Under the pieces are notes generated by a model. The model worked only from the letters and a program-made list of their open reading frames with translations, made no database searches and was not told where the DNA came from. A program made the translations under genes and the position numbers. Below, in pieces: positions 12,348 to 24,238 of a stretch of 64,000 nt of DNA. Source of the stretch: Triparma columacea (Eukaryota; Sar; Bolidophyceae; Parmales; Triparmaceae); the NCBI GenBank assembly GCA_030267965.1, contig BRYA01000122.1, positions 16,750 through 80,749 on the forward strand, written 5' to 3'. Each line of letters opens with the position of its first letter. Position 1 is the first letter of the stretch.

Positions 12348-13516
12348 ATGTCACGCATCCCACACCTAGAATGGAGCAGCACCCAATCGTCAATCCTAAC
12401 TGCGGACAATTCCGCCCTGTCCCACTGGAAGAGAGTCCCGTTCACGAAGGAGGAGCTTCCACACCACCACCTTGCCTCTGGTACCTCGAGGGGAGCCTTC
12501 GAGAGCTTCGCTGAGGAGCAACCCCGGGGGCACCCTGTCGTTGGAGCATGGTCCCGGACTCTGTTTACAGGTGCATACTCCCACACGACTGATGCTGATG
12601 AGACGTGCTTCAATCTGCAGGCCCTTGGGTGGTTTATCGACTTCCGACTGCCTCTCTCCAAGCCAGCATTTCGGGCTAACTCTTTAAGCGAGTTGTCCCC
12701 TGAGGAACTTAGGGCGTATGCGCGCCAGCACATCTTCGGGGGGTACACGCGTGTCGAATTGAATACCGGTTCCTTGCCCGTTGCCACAAGGCACCATGTC
12801 ATTGACTGGAACTACCTGCGCGACTCTCGTCCGATCCCCAACAAGTGGCGGGTTCGAATGCAGCGCAATAACAACGTTTGGCGCGAGGTCGCATTCGCCA
12901 AGGACGAGGAGGGCGAGCCTTACTATTGGGAGAAGTGGGAGCGCATGCTGGGGGATGGGGGAGGTGAGAATTGGCAGCCAAGAAGGAGCAAAGCGGAAGT
13001 GCGCATGATGACATTAAGGTGCAATTTATACAACCTGTTCCTCATTTACCAACGCTACCCTCGATTGTCACTTCGCTCATCGCAGGAGGGGAGTACGCGG
13101 CCTTTAGACGGCGCGGCGATTTTGATGGGATTATTGTGTGCGTAGGGGGGTATTTCAATTATCTATTCCCTCGCCGAGGGGGCGCTCTATCTGATATGGA
13201 AGGCTCTCCTGTGTCTGTCGTTGACAAACTGGTTGAGGCGGGGGACTTGGAAGGTGCCCGAGCTGTTCTCAGCATCAGAGGCGGTCATGGCGTCATCGTT
13301 GACGGGAACTGGGTGGTGAAGAGGTCGATTTCACCTTGGGAGGAAGGTCGGACGTTTTTGAGCAGCAATGACGTTGCGTTGGAAGCGTCGGGGGCGAGGG
13401 AGTGTAAGATTAAGGGGGAGGTTTGGGACATAGTTGAAGAGTCCCGACCTGGCTACGTTGAGAGTTTGTTCGGAGGAGCTGTGAAGGGGCGGCACTGGCA
13501 GCAGTCGAACCTGTAA
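12348..13516 (+). CDS. HRI1-like (beta-barrel) family protein, 348 aa
   Basis: Exons 12348-12963 and 13086-13516 with a GTGAG donor and CGCAG acceptor; the split Gly codon keeps frame. The ATG at 12348 is the first in frame. Residues about 75-200 (LGWFIDFRLPLSKPAF, then HIFGGYTRVE, then an IDWNYLRD segment and YYWEKWER) fit a family with a Trp/Phe-rich 'DLRIP...' strand and 'aGxT' motif that I associate with HRI1-like proteins. The C-terminal half has FDGIIVCVGGYFNYLF, recalling the YDGLVIV segment of yeast Hri1, and ends with a WDIVEE strand. HRI1 proteins have no firmly known biochemical role, so no function is assigned. The gene is plus-strand and convergent with allantoicase, 46 bp apart. 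Confidence 0.6.
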
Positions 13517-13562
13517 TTAAAATGGCTGGATATTCACAAAATTGGTTCTCCCTTTTTATTCT

Positions 13563-15067
13563 CTATAGCTTGCTGCCGCCCCAACCAGCGGGTACGTTCC
13601 CGCCGATTCCGCCTTGGTCTTCCCCGATCTCCCCCCTACCAACCCCGAAGAGTCTGATCCTGCTCACTCCCCCGTCTGGGAAGATGGATAGCTTGAGATG
13701 TGTGATCTCAGTGGATGGGGTTATTTCCAGCTCGGAGAGTGGGAAGTTGAAAATTGCGTCGGGTCCCATTTTAATCCTCTTCAGTAGGGGCTTCCACGAG
13801 AGGCAGCTTTCAGCCTTGAGCCCGCCCTTCTCGCAAACGTAGTCGATGGATACAGACTCTGGGAAGTTCCCCTTGAACCACTTGGTGTCCACTACGAGCC
13901 TCTCCACGTCGCCCACCACGCATCCCATCCTGAGGACGGCCCAGTCGTGCAAGGGGGTGTCTACGAGCCCAGTGACGGGGTCCCTCTTGATTATTGGAGG
14001 TCGTCTGAGGTGCCTAGCGGTCTCCCATCCGTCTCCCATATCGACGCCTCGGTTGACTCTGAGCAGATTGCTCGGGACGCCGAAGTGTTGGTTGGTGCAC
14101 CCCACGCCCCTTCCTCCGTGAACCACTGAGGAGAGTTCTCCCTTGACCCCCCTGAGGTCTCCTGGAGTGACGAGTCCGTAAAGCTTTAGCCTGGCCACGC
14201 CTCCGTCGGGGAAGTAGTTGATTCTGATGTGGGTAATCTTCCTCTTTGCGGAAGCATCCACGTTGAACTCATGGATCCTAGTCTCTGGGACGCCTGACCT
14301 CAATGGTGTCATAGCGAGGATATCGAACCATTCCCCGGCTCCGTTGCACTGGGTGTTTGCCAGTGCCACTGCGACGAGGACGAGGAACGAAGGATGTTAG
14401 TGGTTTGCCAGCCGCCGCTCCTCTCCAAGGCCCATTTCTCACCTTGCTCCATCGTCATTGCCGTACCAATTACTCCTCCCCCCTTCCTCTTCCTCTCCTC
14501 GCCCCCGACGATCCATCCATCGCCCTCCTCCAGCCCGGACAAGTCGGCGCCTTGGACGCTAATCCTTGGCACGTAGTTTCCAGTGAAGAAGGCAGTGTCA
14601 ATGTGAATGCCCAGGGGAGTGGAAGGGAAAGGGAGCGCAATAATTGCCCAATCGTGGCCTGGTTCGCGCTAATGCGGGTATGGGTTGAGGTGGGGGGGGT
14701 GAGACTTCTTGCCCATCTCCAAGAGGGAAGATCCAAGAGTTTGACCAGTCTGGCTGGCGAGGAGCAGGTGTCTGTTGGACGCCCTAAACCACGAAATATG
14801 GCGTAATTCTTCGTCGAGTGCAATTCAAAGCCAAAGTCTTACCCTTCTGCGACTCTCCCATCCGTCCATTACTTTACCCTGACTGCAATAAGCATTGGGA
14901 TCAAAGGTAGGCGGATTTGGATTCAACAAATTGTCTGCAATAGCGAACCATTCATCGGTTGCAAAGATTACCCTAGCTCCGAGGAGCGAAGATGTCAGCT
15001 CGATAGAAGTGCTCTTCCAATCCATGATGTGTATAGTTCTACAGGTTGACTTTGGAATTATTGACAT
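13563..15067 (-). CDS. ALLC: Allantoicase (allantoate amidinohydrolase, EC 3.5.3.4), 418 aa, C-terminal SKL
   Basis: Exons 15067-14843, 14668-14443 and 14368-13563. The enzyme hydrolyses allantoate to ureidoglycolate and urea. The family signatures are clear: [16 protein letters not shown] and MDGWESRRR in exon 1, [11 protein letters not shown] and [16 protein letters not shown] in exon 2, then the second allantoicase repeat with [20 protein letters not shown] and [17 protein letters not shown]. Both halves contain [18 protein letters not shown] or its equivalent, as in the duplicated jelly-roll fold. The length is normal for a single-domain eukaryotic allantoicase. The last residues are GWGGSKL, and terminal SKL is the canonical type 1 peroxisomal signal, so a peroxisomal location is likely. 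It is divergent to the guanine-deaminase-like gene 405 bp away. Confidence 0.95.
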
Positions 15068-15472
15068 CAGCCTCCGGACCTTGCACGAAATGTGAAACAG
15101 CGGAAATAGTGGGGAGGCTTTACACCCGTGGTAATTACATATATAGGAGGCGCAAGTATTTTGTTGAGGTTGAGGTTATGTTAAAAAATGTAAAACGTCA
15201 ACGTCCGAAACTTTTCATTCCCTTCAACTTAACTCTTGTGTTCACCCTCCCGTCCCCAAAACAGTCGTTGCGCCTTGCGCCTCCTTGGGGTTAGGGTTAC
15301 GCACACGCTGTAGTGTGTGCGTGAGGCTGTAGTGTGTGTGTGTGACCCACTGTGGCAACTGCAAAACTTTTTTCTTTTCCTTGTCATCACCAGGCCACGT
15401 CCCAAAATTCAGAATTCTTCTTCTTGAGCAAATTCTCTTGGTTTTTATTAGTTTCTGCGCGCCCTTTTCAAT
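15068..15472. promoter_or_regulatory. Divergent promoter region, allantoicase / guanine deaminase-like
   Basis: 405 bp separate the two start codons. The left third has an AT-rich stretch. About 15300-15345 holds a GT-rich stretch in which TGTAGTGTGTG(C/T)GTG occurs twice, next to a perfect CGCACACGC/GTGTGTGCG inverted motif. No ORF or RNA gene is seen. Shared regulation is an inference from the head-to-head layout of two genes of one pathway. Confidence 0.45.
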
Positions 15473-16156
15473 ATGACTTCGTTTGTTCCAAGAAATGCTA
15501 GTTCAACCCTAACAATTTCTGCCGTTTCTGCGGTAGCTGCCTTCGGGGCTGCCCTGATTACGGCAAAGGCTGTTAAGAGGTCCCGCTCTGGATCAATTCA
15601 GTGGGATATTCCTGACTGGGCGAAGTCCTACACGGGGGATAGTTCGAAACGGTACAGTACCGATGAAGAGATGATGGCGGTCGCCGTTGAGCTTTCGAGG
15701 AGGAACGTGGAGGAGGGAACAGGGGGCCCTTTCGGCTCTGCCATCTTTGAGAGGTTGGAGGATAACACATGCCGCCTCGTTTCGGTTGGGTGTAACAGGG
15801 TTGTGCCCATGAAGAACTCCGGTCTCCATGGTGAGACAGTGGCTATCCAGATAGCCCAGGACAAACTAGGTCTCTACAGCCTTCGCAGCGAGGGGGGTAA
15901 CTATGAGCTCTTCACAAGCTGCGAGCCCTGCTGCATGTGTCTCGGCGCGACCCTCTGGTCTGGTGTGAATCGTATTGTCTGTGCTGCCCGCAAGGATGAT
16001 GCCAGCGCGATCGGCTTCGACGAGGGGCCTGTCTTTGAGAAGTCTTACGAGCACCTCGAGAAGTCCGGCGTCAAGGTCGTCAGGAACGTCCTCAGGGACG
16101 AGGCTGCCCAGATTTTACGCAACTATGGTCAGATTGGAGAGATCTACAACCGTTAA
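15473..16156 (+). CDS. Guanine deaminase-type nucleobase/nucleoside deaminase with N-terminal anchor, 227 aa
   Basis: Intron-free. A hydrophobic, Ala-rich segment at residues 13-33 followed by [10 protein letters not shown] suggests a membrane anchor or targeting peptide. From about 62 there is a cytidine-deaminase-like zinc fold: GGPFGSAI, the ligand and proton-shuttle motif HGET (usually HAE) near 122, and [14 protein letters not shown] near 148 carrying the two zinc cysteines. [11 protein letters not shown] downstream resembles DAAEAGFDD of Bacillus guanine deaminase, so guanine or guanosine is the likeliest substrate, giving xanthine or xanthosine. A tRNA adenosine deaminase is less likely. 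The position beside allantoicase, in a window with the rest of purine breakdown, supports the purine role; substrate choice remains inferred. Confidence 0.8.
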   Translation: MTSFVPRNASSTLTISAVSAVAAFGAALITAKAVKRSRSGSIQWDIPDWAKSYTGDSSKRYSTDEEMMAVAVELSRRNVEEGTGGPFGSAIFERLEDNTCRLVSVGCNRVVPMKNSGLHGETVAIQIAQDKLGLYSLRSEGGNYELFTSCEPCCMCLGATLWSGVNRIVCAARKDDASAIGFDEGPVFEKSYEHLEKSGVKVVRNVLRDEAAQILRNYGQIGEIYNR

Positions 16157-16340
16157 AGGTCCGGGGCAGCGATTGAGGTGAGCAGGGGACGAAGTCAAAA
16201 CAGCACATCGTCGAAAGGCTCAGTATCCAACAAGTTTTGCTCCTAACACAACCCTCTCTGCGACTCCCTTTGATCGTTGCAGCATCAACGGGCCTTCCTA
16301 AATAGAAGACAGACACATGAGAACGCTGCAAACGCACGAC

Positions 16341-16666
16341 GACATTTTTGGAGAGGGAGAGGGAGAGACACAGTGATTGACATCAACAGAGTCTTCAACA
16401 AAGAAGAAAGTCACATGGTAACGCTGTAGTCACACAACGACATTTTTGGAGAGGGGGAGGGAGAGGGAGAGACACAGTGATTGACATCAACAGAGTCTTC
16501 TACATAAGAAGAAAGTCACATGGTAACGCTGTAGTCACACGACGACATTTTTGGCATTTTTGGAGAGGGAGAGGGAGAGGGAGAGGGAGAGACACAGTGA
16601 TTGACATCAACAGAGTCTTCAACATAAGAAGAAAGTCACATGGTAACGCTGTAGTCGCACAACAAA
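16341..16666. repeat. Minisatellite, three copies of a 98-120 bp unit plus a partial copy
   Basis: Copies begin at 16341, 16439 and 16544, each with GACATTTTTGG, then a variable run of GAGAGG/GAGGGA, then ACACAGTGATTGACATC and GAGTCTTC, ending with CACATGGTAACGCTGTAGTC. A decayed partial unit precedes at about 16313-16340. Unit length varies mainly through the number of GAGAGG hexamers. The array lies 3' of both flanking genes, in the 612-bp gap at 16157-16768, which otherwise holds no gene that I can see. Confidence 0.9.
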
Positions 16667-16768
16667 ATTAAGGGGTTGCCGTGATAATATGGAAGTCGCA
16701 ACAATGATTTTGTAACACAAACATAAAATCTAAACCATACATCATTTCCGCCTTTCCCTTTCAATCCT

Positions 16769-19700
16769 TTACTCGCCTTTTTGGGCGCTTGCAACATCTT
16801 CGTCGCTATTTTCGTCCTTTTGCAGCCGCGCTCTCATCTCTCCCTTCATTGCCTCGACCGCAGCCTTCTTCTCAGCCTCCCTCAGTTTCCTCCTCTCTAC
16901 TTTCTCCTCGTGAGTCATATTTTTTTCCCTCTCCTCCTCCCTCTTCTTCAGTCTCTCCTTGTACGCCCCGTACGGGTCCTTGGCACGCTCCACTTCGTCA
17001 AGCCACCACCTATCGTCGGTGTCCTTCGTTTTAACGATGACGCCAGGCGCAGGAACTTTCTCCCCAAAATCGTCAAGCATTTCCCCGTCGACGAATTTCG
17101 GCAAAAGCTTCCTAAGCGCCCTCTGCTTTGCGGGGATAATTTTGTCGAGCTTGAAGGTTTCCTTCCTCCCGTGGTGCTTCTCGTTGTGAGAGAATTCGTA
17201 CAGGAACCATGCGAAGAACTCTTCAAAATCGATGCCTGAGCTTCCGTCCTTGTCGATCTGAGTGTAACAGTCGTCTATCTCCTCCGGGGGGACCTCGATC
17301 AAATGTCCGCTTACCAACAAGTGCCTGAACTCCACCCTGTCTATCTCCCCACTTTCGTCGGTATCAAAGTAAACGAAGGCGTCCTTCATCTCCGTCTTGA
17401 ACCTCTCGTCAACCCCCATGTTCTTCCGCTCCTCTTGCCTCTCCTTGTCCTCCATCTTGCAGTTCTTTTCCTCCGACTTGATGAGACCGGGAAACTGGTT
17501 CGAGAGTATCTGTTTGTGAACCTGCATCCTTGCATCATCGACGAACATTGCTAGATCCAGCATACACTGGGTGCTCTTCTGCGTCCTGATCTTCGCCTGC
17601 TCAATCCTCTTGTACAGGGCTTCCCTGGCCTTGATGCAATTATTCAGGTGCCGCTTGGAGTGCTTTCCCGTCTTCTGGAGCCATTGCTGCGCTGCGTCCT
17701 GCCTCTTCTTAATCATCAAAACGCTCTCGACCCTCTCCCTTAGCCAGTCCCTGGCCTCATTCTGGCACTGAACATGGTGCGTGGACTCGAAACCCCACTT
17801 GGACAAGAAGGCGGACGCTTCCTTGAGCCTGACTTCGTACTTGAGGGCCACCTCGCCCCTGTTGGACAAGTAGGCGTAGCTCTCGTCGATCTTTGCGCTG
17901 AACGCCACGGCCTTCTTCCCCCTCTTGTGCAAGTTCACGAGCGCAAGCCGCATCTCCTCCCAAACGCGAATGTACTTGTTCCCGATCCTCACGAGGCTAT
18001 TTTGCGCATAATCCTTGTTTGCCCAAGTCTTCTGTGCCCTCACAGCCCGTTGGCTGCACCAGTTGTAATTCTCCACGCACTTAAGGTACTGCACCTTGGC
18101 CTTCTCCGCGAAATTATGGAGCCAAATCACGTTCGCCTGCTGTTCCAGGTAATGCTTGATGCTGTGCTTCCCGACCGCGAGCAAGAACTCGAACGCCACC
18201 TGATTCTTGTATCCCAAGTAGTATATTTTGTTGTAGTTCCTCTGCTGGGAGTTCCTCATGATTTTCTCCACAAAGTCCTTCCTGACCATCATCTTCAGCC
18301 CCTGGTGTGCATGCTGTTGCCTCAGCTTGTGTTTTCTCGCCTTCCGCACCATCCTTTGCAGGTCCTTCGCGTCTAGGATCTGCTTCTTGAAATGCTTCTT
18401 CTTGGGCTTCACGAAGTCAAGGAGGTAGCAGATGGCCAAAGCCTGGTTCCCCTTGTGCCGCAGAACTTTCTGGTTCTCCCTCTTGGCAAGGTCCCACTTA
18501 GCCGCCTCAACCGCCCGCTTTATTAGCCATATCGCCGCGTGCTCCCTCCTTTTCTGGTACCATTTCACGTGATTCTCCCACGTAATCTGGATGTGACCAG
18601 ACCGGAGGGGGGGAGGGCGCATGAGCTGGGCGACCCAGGGCTGGAACGGCACTTTGGCTGGATTCTTGGCGTACTTCCTGATTCTAAGAACGTTTCCACT
18701 GCTGCAAAATTCCAAGTAGTCGATGTAATCCTGCTTCTGGTCGACCCCAAAGTCGTCCATCATCTTTTCGACCTCCTTTTCTTCGACACCTAGACTGCTC
18801 AAAGCCAGGAGGGCGCTTCGGAACTTGTCAGCGGAGATTATTCCAGTGTTGCTCTCGTCAAGGATTTTGAAAACCGCCACCATGTCCCTGACGCTGTGCC
18901 TCCTTCCCCTCCCTCCAACAGGGCTGACCCTACCGGGACTTTCTAGGGCACCGGCCTCGCCGAGTCCCCTCATAAAGCTGTTCTTGACAATGCTGTGGGA
19001 CGGCGCCGCATTTTCGAATATTTTCTTTACGGTTTTGTGCTTGAGGAGATCCTCGACGTTTGGTCCAGCCACCCTTGTGGGAGCCTTTTTCCTCTTCTGG
19101 CTCCACTCCTCCTCGTTCATTCTAGGCACGACATCGAGGCCGAACTTTAGTCTCTCGCTCCTGCTAGCGTTGTTGGTAGGGGCTTCTTCCTTCTTGTACT
19201 CTTCTTCAACGCCTCCCTTCGGGTACTTGGGTTCGATGTCGTCGTAATCATTGCTTAGGTATTTGCTCTCCTTTTTCGCTTTTGAGTTGCCCACAATCCT
19301 CTTCTCCCCCTTCGACTTCTTCTTTGCTTTCTTCTTCCTCTTCGAGGTGATCTCCTGTTGAATTGTTGGTTCCTCGTCTCCGTCTTCCTTGTTGTATGCA
19401 AAGTTTGGACCACTGATCCTGCTCTTCTCGTCCCTGTCATCTGTCCAGAACCCTAACGAAATGCTGTCTTCCTCCTTTCTGCCGTCCTTTCTGCTTGCTG
19501 TTGACCTAGCTGCGACTTGTTCGTGGTTTTCGAACAAATTTATTTCGTTCGAGGGTCCTATTTCGTTCGCGTTCTCCGGCCCCAATTCTTCCTTAGCCTC
19601 GACCACCTGCATATTCTCCTCCACCACCTCCTCCCCCTCCACATCAGCCTCTACCCCCTCCTCTTCCTCTTCCCCCTCTTTCCTCTCCCTCTTTTCCTCC

Positions 19701-22180
19701 TCCTCGTCGTTCAATAGCACTTGGCCGCCGTCCTCGAAGAACAAGATGTCCTCCCCTCCGTCTCCACCTTGCTCATCCTGCCCGCCACTAATCAGCTGCT
19801 TATCCACAAGCTCTTCGTCGCTCTCTTCAAACATAATTTCTTTCTTCTTCGTTCTCCTCTTTTTTTTCCTCTTCACTGTCCTGCTTCCGCCCACGGGGAG
19901 GGTGTATGGAGTGTGGCTGAAAGCCCCACTAGCCGGGACGTCGAGTCTGCCCTTCTTCTCCTCTTCTTCCCTCAGTTTCCAAGCGACACTCTTCTTCATT
20001 TCCTCTAGGGTTTCAAAGTTCAGGCGCGGAGGCATCTCGGGTGGCTTCTTCGGAGACTTCTCAAGGGTCGACGACGCGTCGAAGGCGGGCGTAGGTGAAA
20101 TTTCCGAGAAAATTGACTGCAACATTGTGGAATTCTCAGGGCTCATGGAATACGGCTGAGGGAGGAACCCCTCGTCGCTCGTCTGCATACTAGTCTGGTT
20201 CTCAAGGATGGAGTCAGCACTGTTATTTGCCAAGAAGCTCTCCTCGATGCTCCCCATGCCCTCCAACTGCGCCTCGAGGTCGCCCCAAAAGGTGCTCTCA
20301 GAGGCAACCATATTGTTACCCTCGGATTTTCTGAGCTTCTTGATATCTTCCTCAAAGGCGACAGGAAATGCTCTCTTAATGTCATCCGCGGCGCATAGGA
20401 GGCGAGTGAGCTCCTCCCCTGCACCCTTGATCTCGACGTCCTCGGGGAAACTCTCCATGGCAGTCTGCACCACCGACGCGATTCCCAACTCCAGCAGAAA
20501 GTGACACACTGGAGCGGAAGCACTGGCACTTTTTGAAAGGCAAATAAGGCCATCAGCTTGTAGTGCTATATCTTCCGGGAAGCGCTTGATGCAGTACATC
20601 ACTTCCGCTATACTTGGTAGGCTGGGTTTTGTTGGGGTTTGATCGATTCTGCGATTTGCTCTCCTGACAACGTCCCTGCTCATGAACTGCAAATTTCTCT
20701 CAATCTTCTCGTTTTCCCACGCTTTCAGCTGCTCGGCCTTCTTCCGCTCCTTCTCCATCTTCTCTTCGTCCCTCTTTCTCGCCTCCTCTGCTGCGACCAG
20801 CCTGACTCGCTCCTCCTCGATCGCCTCTTCCCGCATCCTTTCGTTGAAAAGCTTAGCTTTTTTGAATTCGACAAGGCGAATGGAGGTCTGGACACGAAAC
20901 CAGCATTGAATCCGGAGCGCCGTCGCATTAATCATTGCCAGATATTTTTCGTGTAACATGTAGGCGACCCTCCTCTTGGCAACGAACATCCTCACGATGC
21001 TCTCAATTTTTACGCTGCCGACCTCCTTCATGTGGTTGAGCATCGCGACCTGGAAAATTCTGTGCTTGAACCTCTGCCTTGCAAAGTAAACCCTTGCAAA
21101 GCACTGGATGGCAACCGTACTGTTTTCCATTCGCGCCTTGTGTATTTGAATCTGCTTCTTCTCTTCGGCATACATCTTGGAGATATTTTCTGCGGGGAAA
21201 AGCAGGAGGGAGGAGGAGGGATTAGCAAAAGAAATGAAGTGATTTGCGGTTTGTTGGTTAGTCTTCAGTGTCGTGCTGCCGTCTCTTTATCTCTTTATCT
21301 CTCTTAATATCTCACCTAGCTCCAACCTCAATTCCTCCTCCTTCATCTTCTGCAGCTCGAAGGCCTCAGTGGTCTCCTTGAGCTGCTTGGCCTTGAGCTC
21401 AAGGTTACCTCTCTTCTCCTCCACCACAGCCTTGTGCTCATTGGCCATCTGAGATACCTCGGATAATTTAATTTCTTCGGAGCTTATGCGTTGCGTCGTG
21501 GTGGCGATTTCATTCTCGAGTTTCTTCATCTCCTCCTCTTCAAAGGAAAGCTTCTTCTGAATTTCCTCAAGAGAGGACTTGTTCGTCTCCAACTCTGACT
21601 TAAGACTCGGGGTCGTTTTTGTTTTGATGGCCGAGACCCGGGCCTTCAACTCCTCGTTGTCTTCCTTGATCTTCTTTAGCTCTGCGAGAAGCTGCTCCTC
21701 CTCCGACGTCGATTCCTTCATCGCCTCTTGCAGAACTTGCTGCTCCCTCAGCAATTTTTCCTTTTCCTCAAGAAGGCTGTTGCCCTTCGAAAGCTGTGAC
21801 GACGGGGGTGTTGTAGAGAAGGCGCCTGGGAAGTCCTCCTTCTTCTCCTCTTGGATGCCCTCCTTCACCTCCTCTACCTTCGCGTTGCCGCCATGGACCG
21901 GCTCATTTTTCTCGTCCTCTTCGTCGCTACTATCTATGGCGTCGAAGTCGATGTCGCCGTTGTCCAACATCTTCCCCAAAAAACCTTGCTCCTCATCATG
22001 CGAATAGACCTTCTTGGTCTTCATGTCTAATAAAATGGCGCGACCGTCCTTATACGTCTGTGGGTACAGTTCAACTTCCTCGTCAGACTCGTTGGAGTCC
22101 GGTAGATTACCATTTGGTCCTGATGAATGTGGAAGTTCAGTAAGTCCACTGACAACTTCTTCGGGAGTTGAGAGGGACAT
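16769..22180 (-). CDS. Large IQ-motif, EF-hand, coiled-coil protein, 1761 aa
   Basis: Exons 22180-21316 and 21189-16769, with a GTGAG donor and CCGCAG acceptor. The first 290 residues are acidic and then a Glu/Lys-rich coiled coil. Exon 2 opens with IQ-like motifs (VAIQCFARVYFARQRF; ALRIQCWFRVQ), which in other proteins bind calmodulin. The middle is a long low-complexity acidic region with basic clusters. An EF-hand-like unit follows near residue 1060 (FKILDESNTGIISADKF), then a helical region dense in Lys, Gln and Trp. Two good EF-hands lie in the C-terminal part: DTDESGEIDRVEF and DKDGSSGIDFEEF. It ends in a charged helix. I do not recognise an orthologue. Its neighbour is BBS8 and its IQ/EF layout is common in axonemal proteins, so a ciliary or cytoskeletal role is possible but unproven. 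Confidence 0.8.
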
Positions 22181-22436
22181 GTTGGAGAAAAGAAGCTATT
22201 TAGGTCGCAGGGGTGGTTAGGTTCTAACTATTGGGGTTGCGGTCGCCAGAATCGGCTTTTTGATCAAGATTCAGCGGGCCTGATTCCAAGGACCTGGTCC
22301 CTTCAGTTGTTCCTTGGGAGGAGGTCGAGGTGGGGGTGGCTCGGGTGGAGTCTCCCGGATCTCGGACCGAGGTCCAATTTGGTGCCCAGATTGTACCCTG
22401 CAAAAGCCTTTCCGCCTTTAATCGTCGGTTGGTAAG

Positions 22437-24178
22437 ATGAGAGACGAAGTCGATGCGTCTTGGCTAGCCCTGTCCCGGCTGAGAAGGCGCCGGTTTAAGC
22501 AGTGCATTGAAGGATGTTCCCGAATTTTAAATGAGTCTCCCTATGATCAGCTCGTGTGGACTATGAAGGCTCGCGCCTTGACAACCGAAGTGTATGTTGA
22601 CGAAACTGAGCTGGAGGAGGAGGGAGTCGCCGAGATCCTGCTGGATGACAATGCTATAGCTTCCATGCCTAGGCCGGGGACCTCTTTGTCAAATCCCAAG
22701 TCCTCCTCCTCCGATCACGCACTTCGCCCTGTGTCCTCGTCTGGACGCCCCATGACAGGTTTCTCCCGCCCTGGGTCATCATCTAGGCCTATGTCCGGGA
22801 TGAGCGTGGATCAGGCTTTCAAAGGCAACCGCCCTGGGACCTCTCGTCCCATGACCACGTTGGGGAGGGAGGTGAGGTTGGGCACGGCTTCCATGGTTAA
22901 CCAGAGCGGGGTCTTCATCGACGTCGAGAAGCTCAACATGCGAAAGTACGCGGCCCGGCCTGCCCTGGCCATGGTCCTTGTCGAGTACCTTCTACATGTG
23001 GAGGTGAACCCTCGCAAGGCCCTCGAGTTGTGCTCTGAAGCCACGCAAAAGGAGGGCTTCAAGAGCTGGTTTTGGAAGCGGAAGCTTGGGCAGTGCTACT
23101 ACAAGCTCGGCCTTTACAGGGACGCGGAGAAGCAGCTGAGGAGCAGCTTGAAGGACGGTGAAATGCTGCTGACATATTTTGATTTGTGCAAGGTTTACCT
23201 TAAATTGGACATTCCCAACACGGCGTTGGACTTGTTAAAGAAAGCAGGGGAGAGCTTCAGGGAGGAGAGCCGGGTGATTATTGGGATTGCAAGGATTTAC
23301 GACATGCTCAACGACTTGGAGAATAGCTCCAAGGCGTACAAGATGGTATTAGAGTATGATGCGGGTAACATAGAGGCAATGGCCTGCCTTGCGGCGAACC
23401 ACTTCTACGAGGACGGGCCGGAGGTCGCGTTGAGGTACTATCGAAGGCTCTTGCAAATGGGGGTCAACAACACTGAGCTTTGGAACAACCTCGGGCTCTC
23501 CTGCTTCCATAGCAGCCAGTTCGACATGGCCCTGAGCTGCTTCGAGAGGGCGCTCGCCCTGGCGGCTGACGATAACGAGGGCGACGTTTGGTACAACATC
23601 GGTTTGGTGGGGGTCGGGATTGGAGGTGAGGCGAAGTGAGGGTTTCCGTGTCGAAAGCACACCCACGTTAATGCTGCGCTACTCACATATCTCTCGTCGC
23701 CCAATATTTCATCGCCTCCCGTCCTAACCAACTTCTGGTCTTGCCCCTTCGCTCCCTCTTTATCAGACCTCGCCCTGGCCTACCAGGCGTTCAAGATCGC
23801 AGTGTCGGTGGACGGCAACCACGCCGAGAGCTACTGTAACCTCGGGGTTCTAGACCTTAGGAAGAACGACTTTGACAGCGCGGCGGCAATGTTCGCCACC
23901 GCCAAGAGGTGAGAGGGGGGGGAAGGGGGGGGGGAGGCAATGACCCGGATAAGGCGTAATTTCTCACCCGATTGTTTCTTTGGATTCGCTTCGCCTCCAT
24001 CAGCCTGGCGCCCTTCCTCTTCGAGCCACTTTACAATCTTGCGCTGCTCATGTTTAAGAGGGGCAACCTCGAGGAGGCCTATGATAACGTAAAAGAGGCC
24101 CTGGTGGTTTTCCCGGAGCACAGGGAGAGCCTTGAGCTGAAGAAGGAGCTGATGGGCAGCTTGGTCGGCCTTCGCTGA
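22437..24178 (+). CDS. TTC8: BBSome subunit BBS8 / TTC8, 501 aa
   Basis: Exons 22437-23625, 23767-23908 and 24004-24178. BBS8 is a tetratricopeptide subunit of the BBSome, the coat that carries membrane proteins into and out of cilia. The N-terminal part carries the typical run of RPGTS/RPMT-type motifs (PRPGTSLSNP, RPGTSRPMTT) followed by VRLGTASM. TPR units cover about 180-500, including GQCYYKLGLYRDAEKQL, IARIYDMLNDLENS, RYYRRLLQMGVNN and DVWYNIGLVGVGIGD. The last segment, LAPFLFEPLYNLALL, matches the family end. Length is normal. Its presence says the lineage has, or recently had, a ciliated stage. The gene is divergent from the IQ/EF-hand gene with 256 bp between their start codons. Confidence 0.95.
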
Positions 24179-24238
24179 AGGTTTAAAAATGGAGGGGGGC
24201 TGCAAAAATTTGTGACATAGAACCGTGATGGTGTATTA

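Noticed and set aside
16341..16666. CRISPR-like array
   Set aside because: The copies are contiguous with no unique spacers of constant length, and the genome is eukaryotic.
19389..20159. 256-codon plus-strand frame rich in Ser
   Set aside because: Antisense to the acidic, low-complexity part of the IQ/EF-hand gene.
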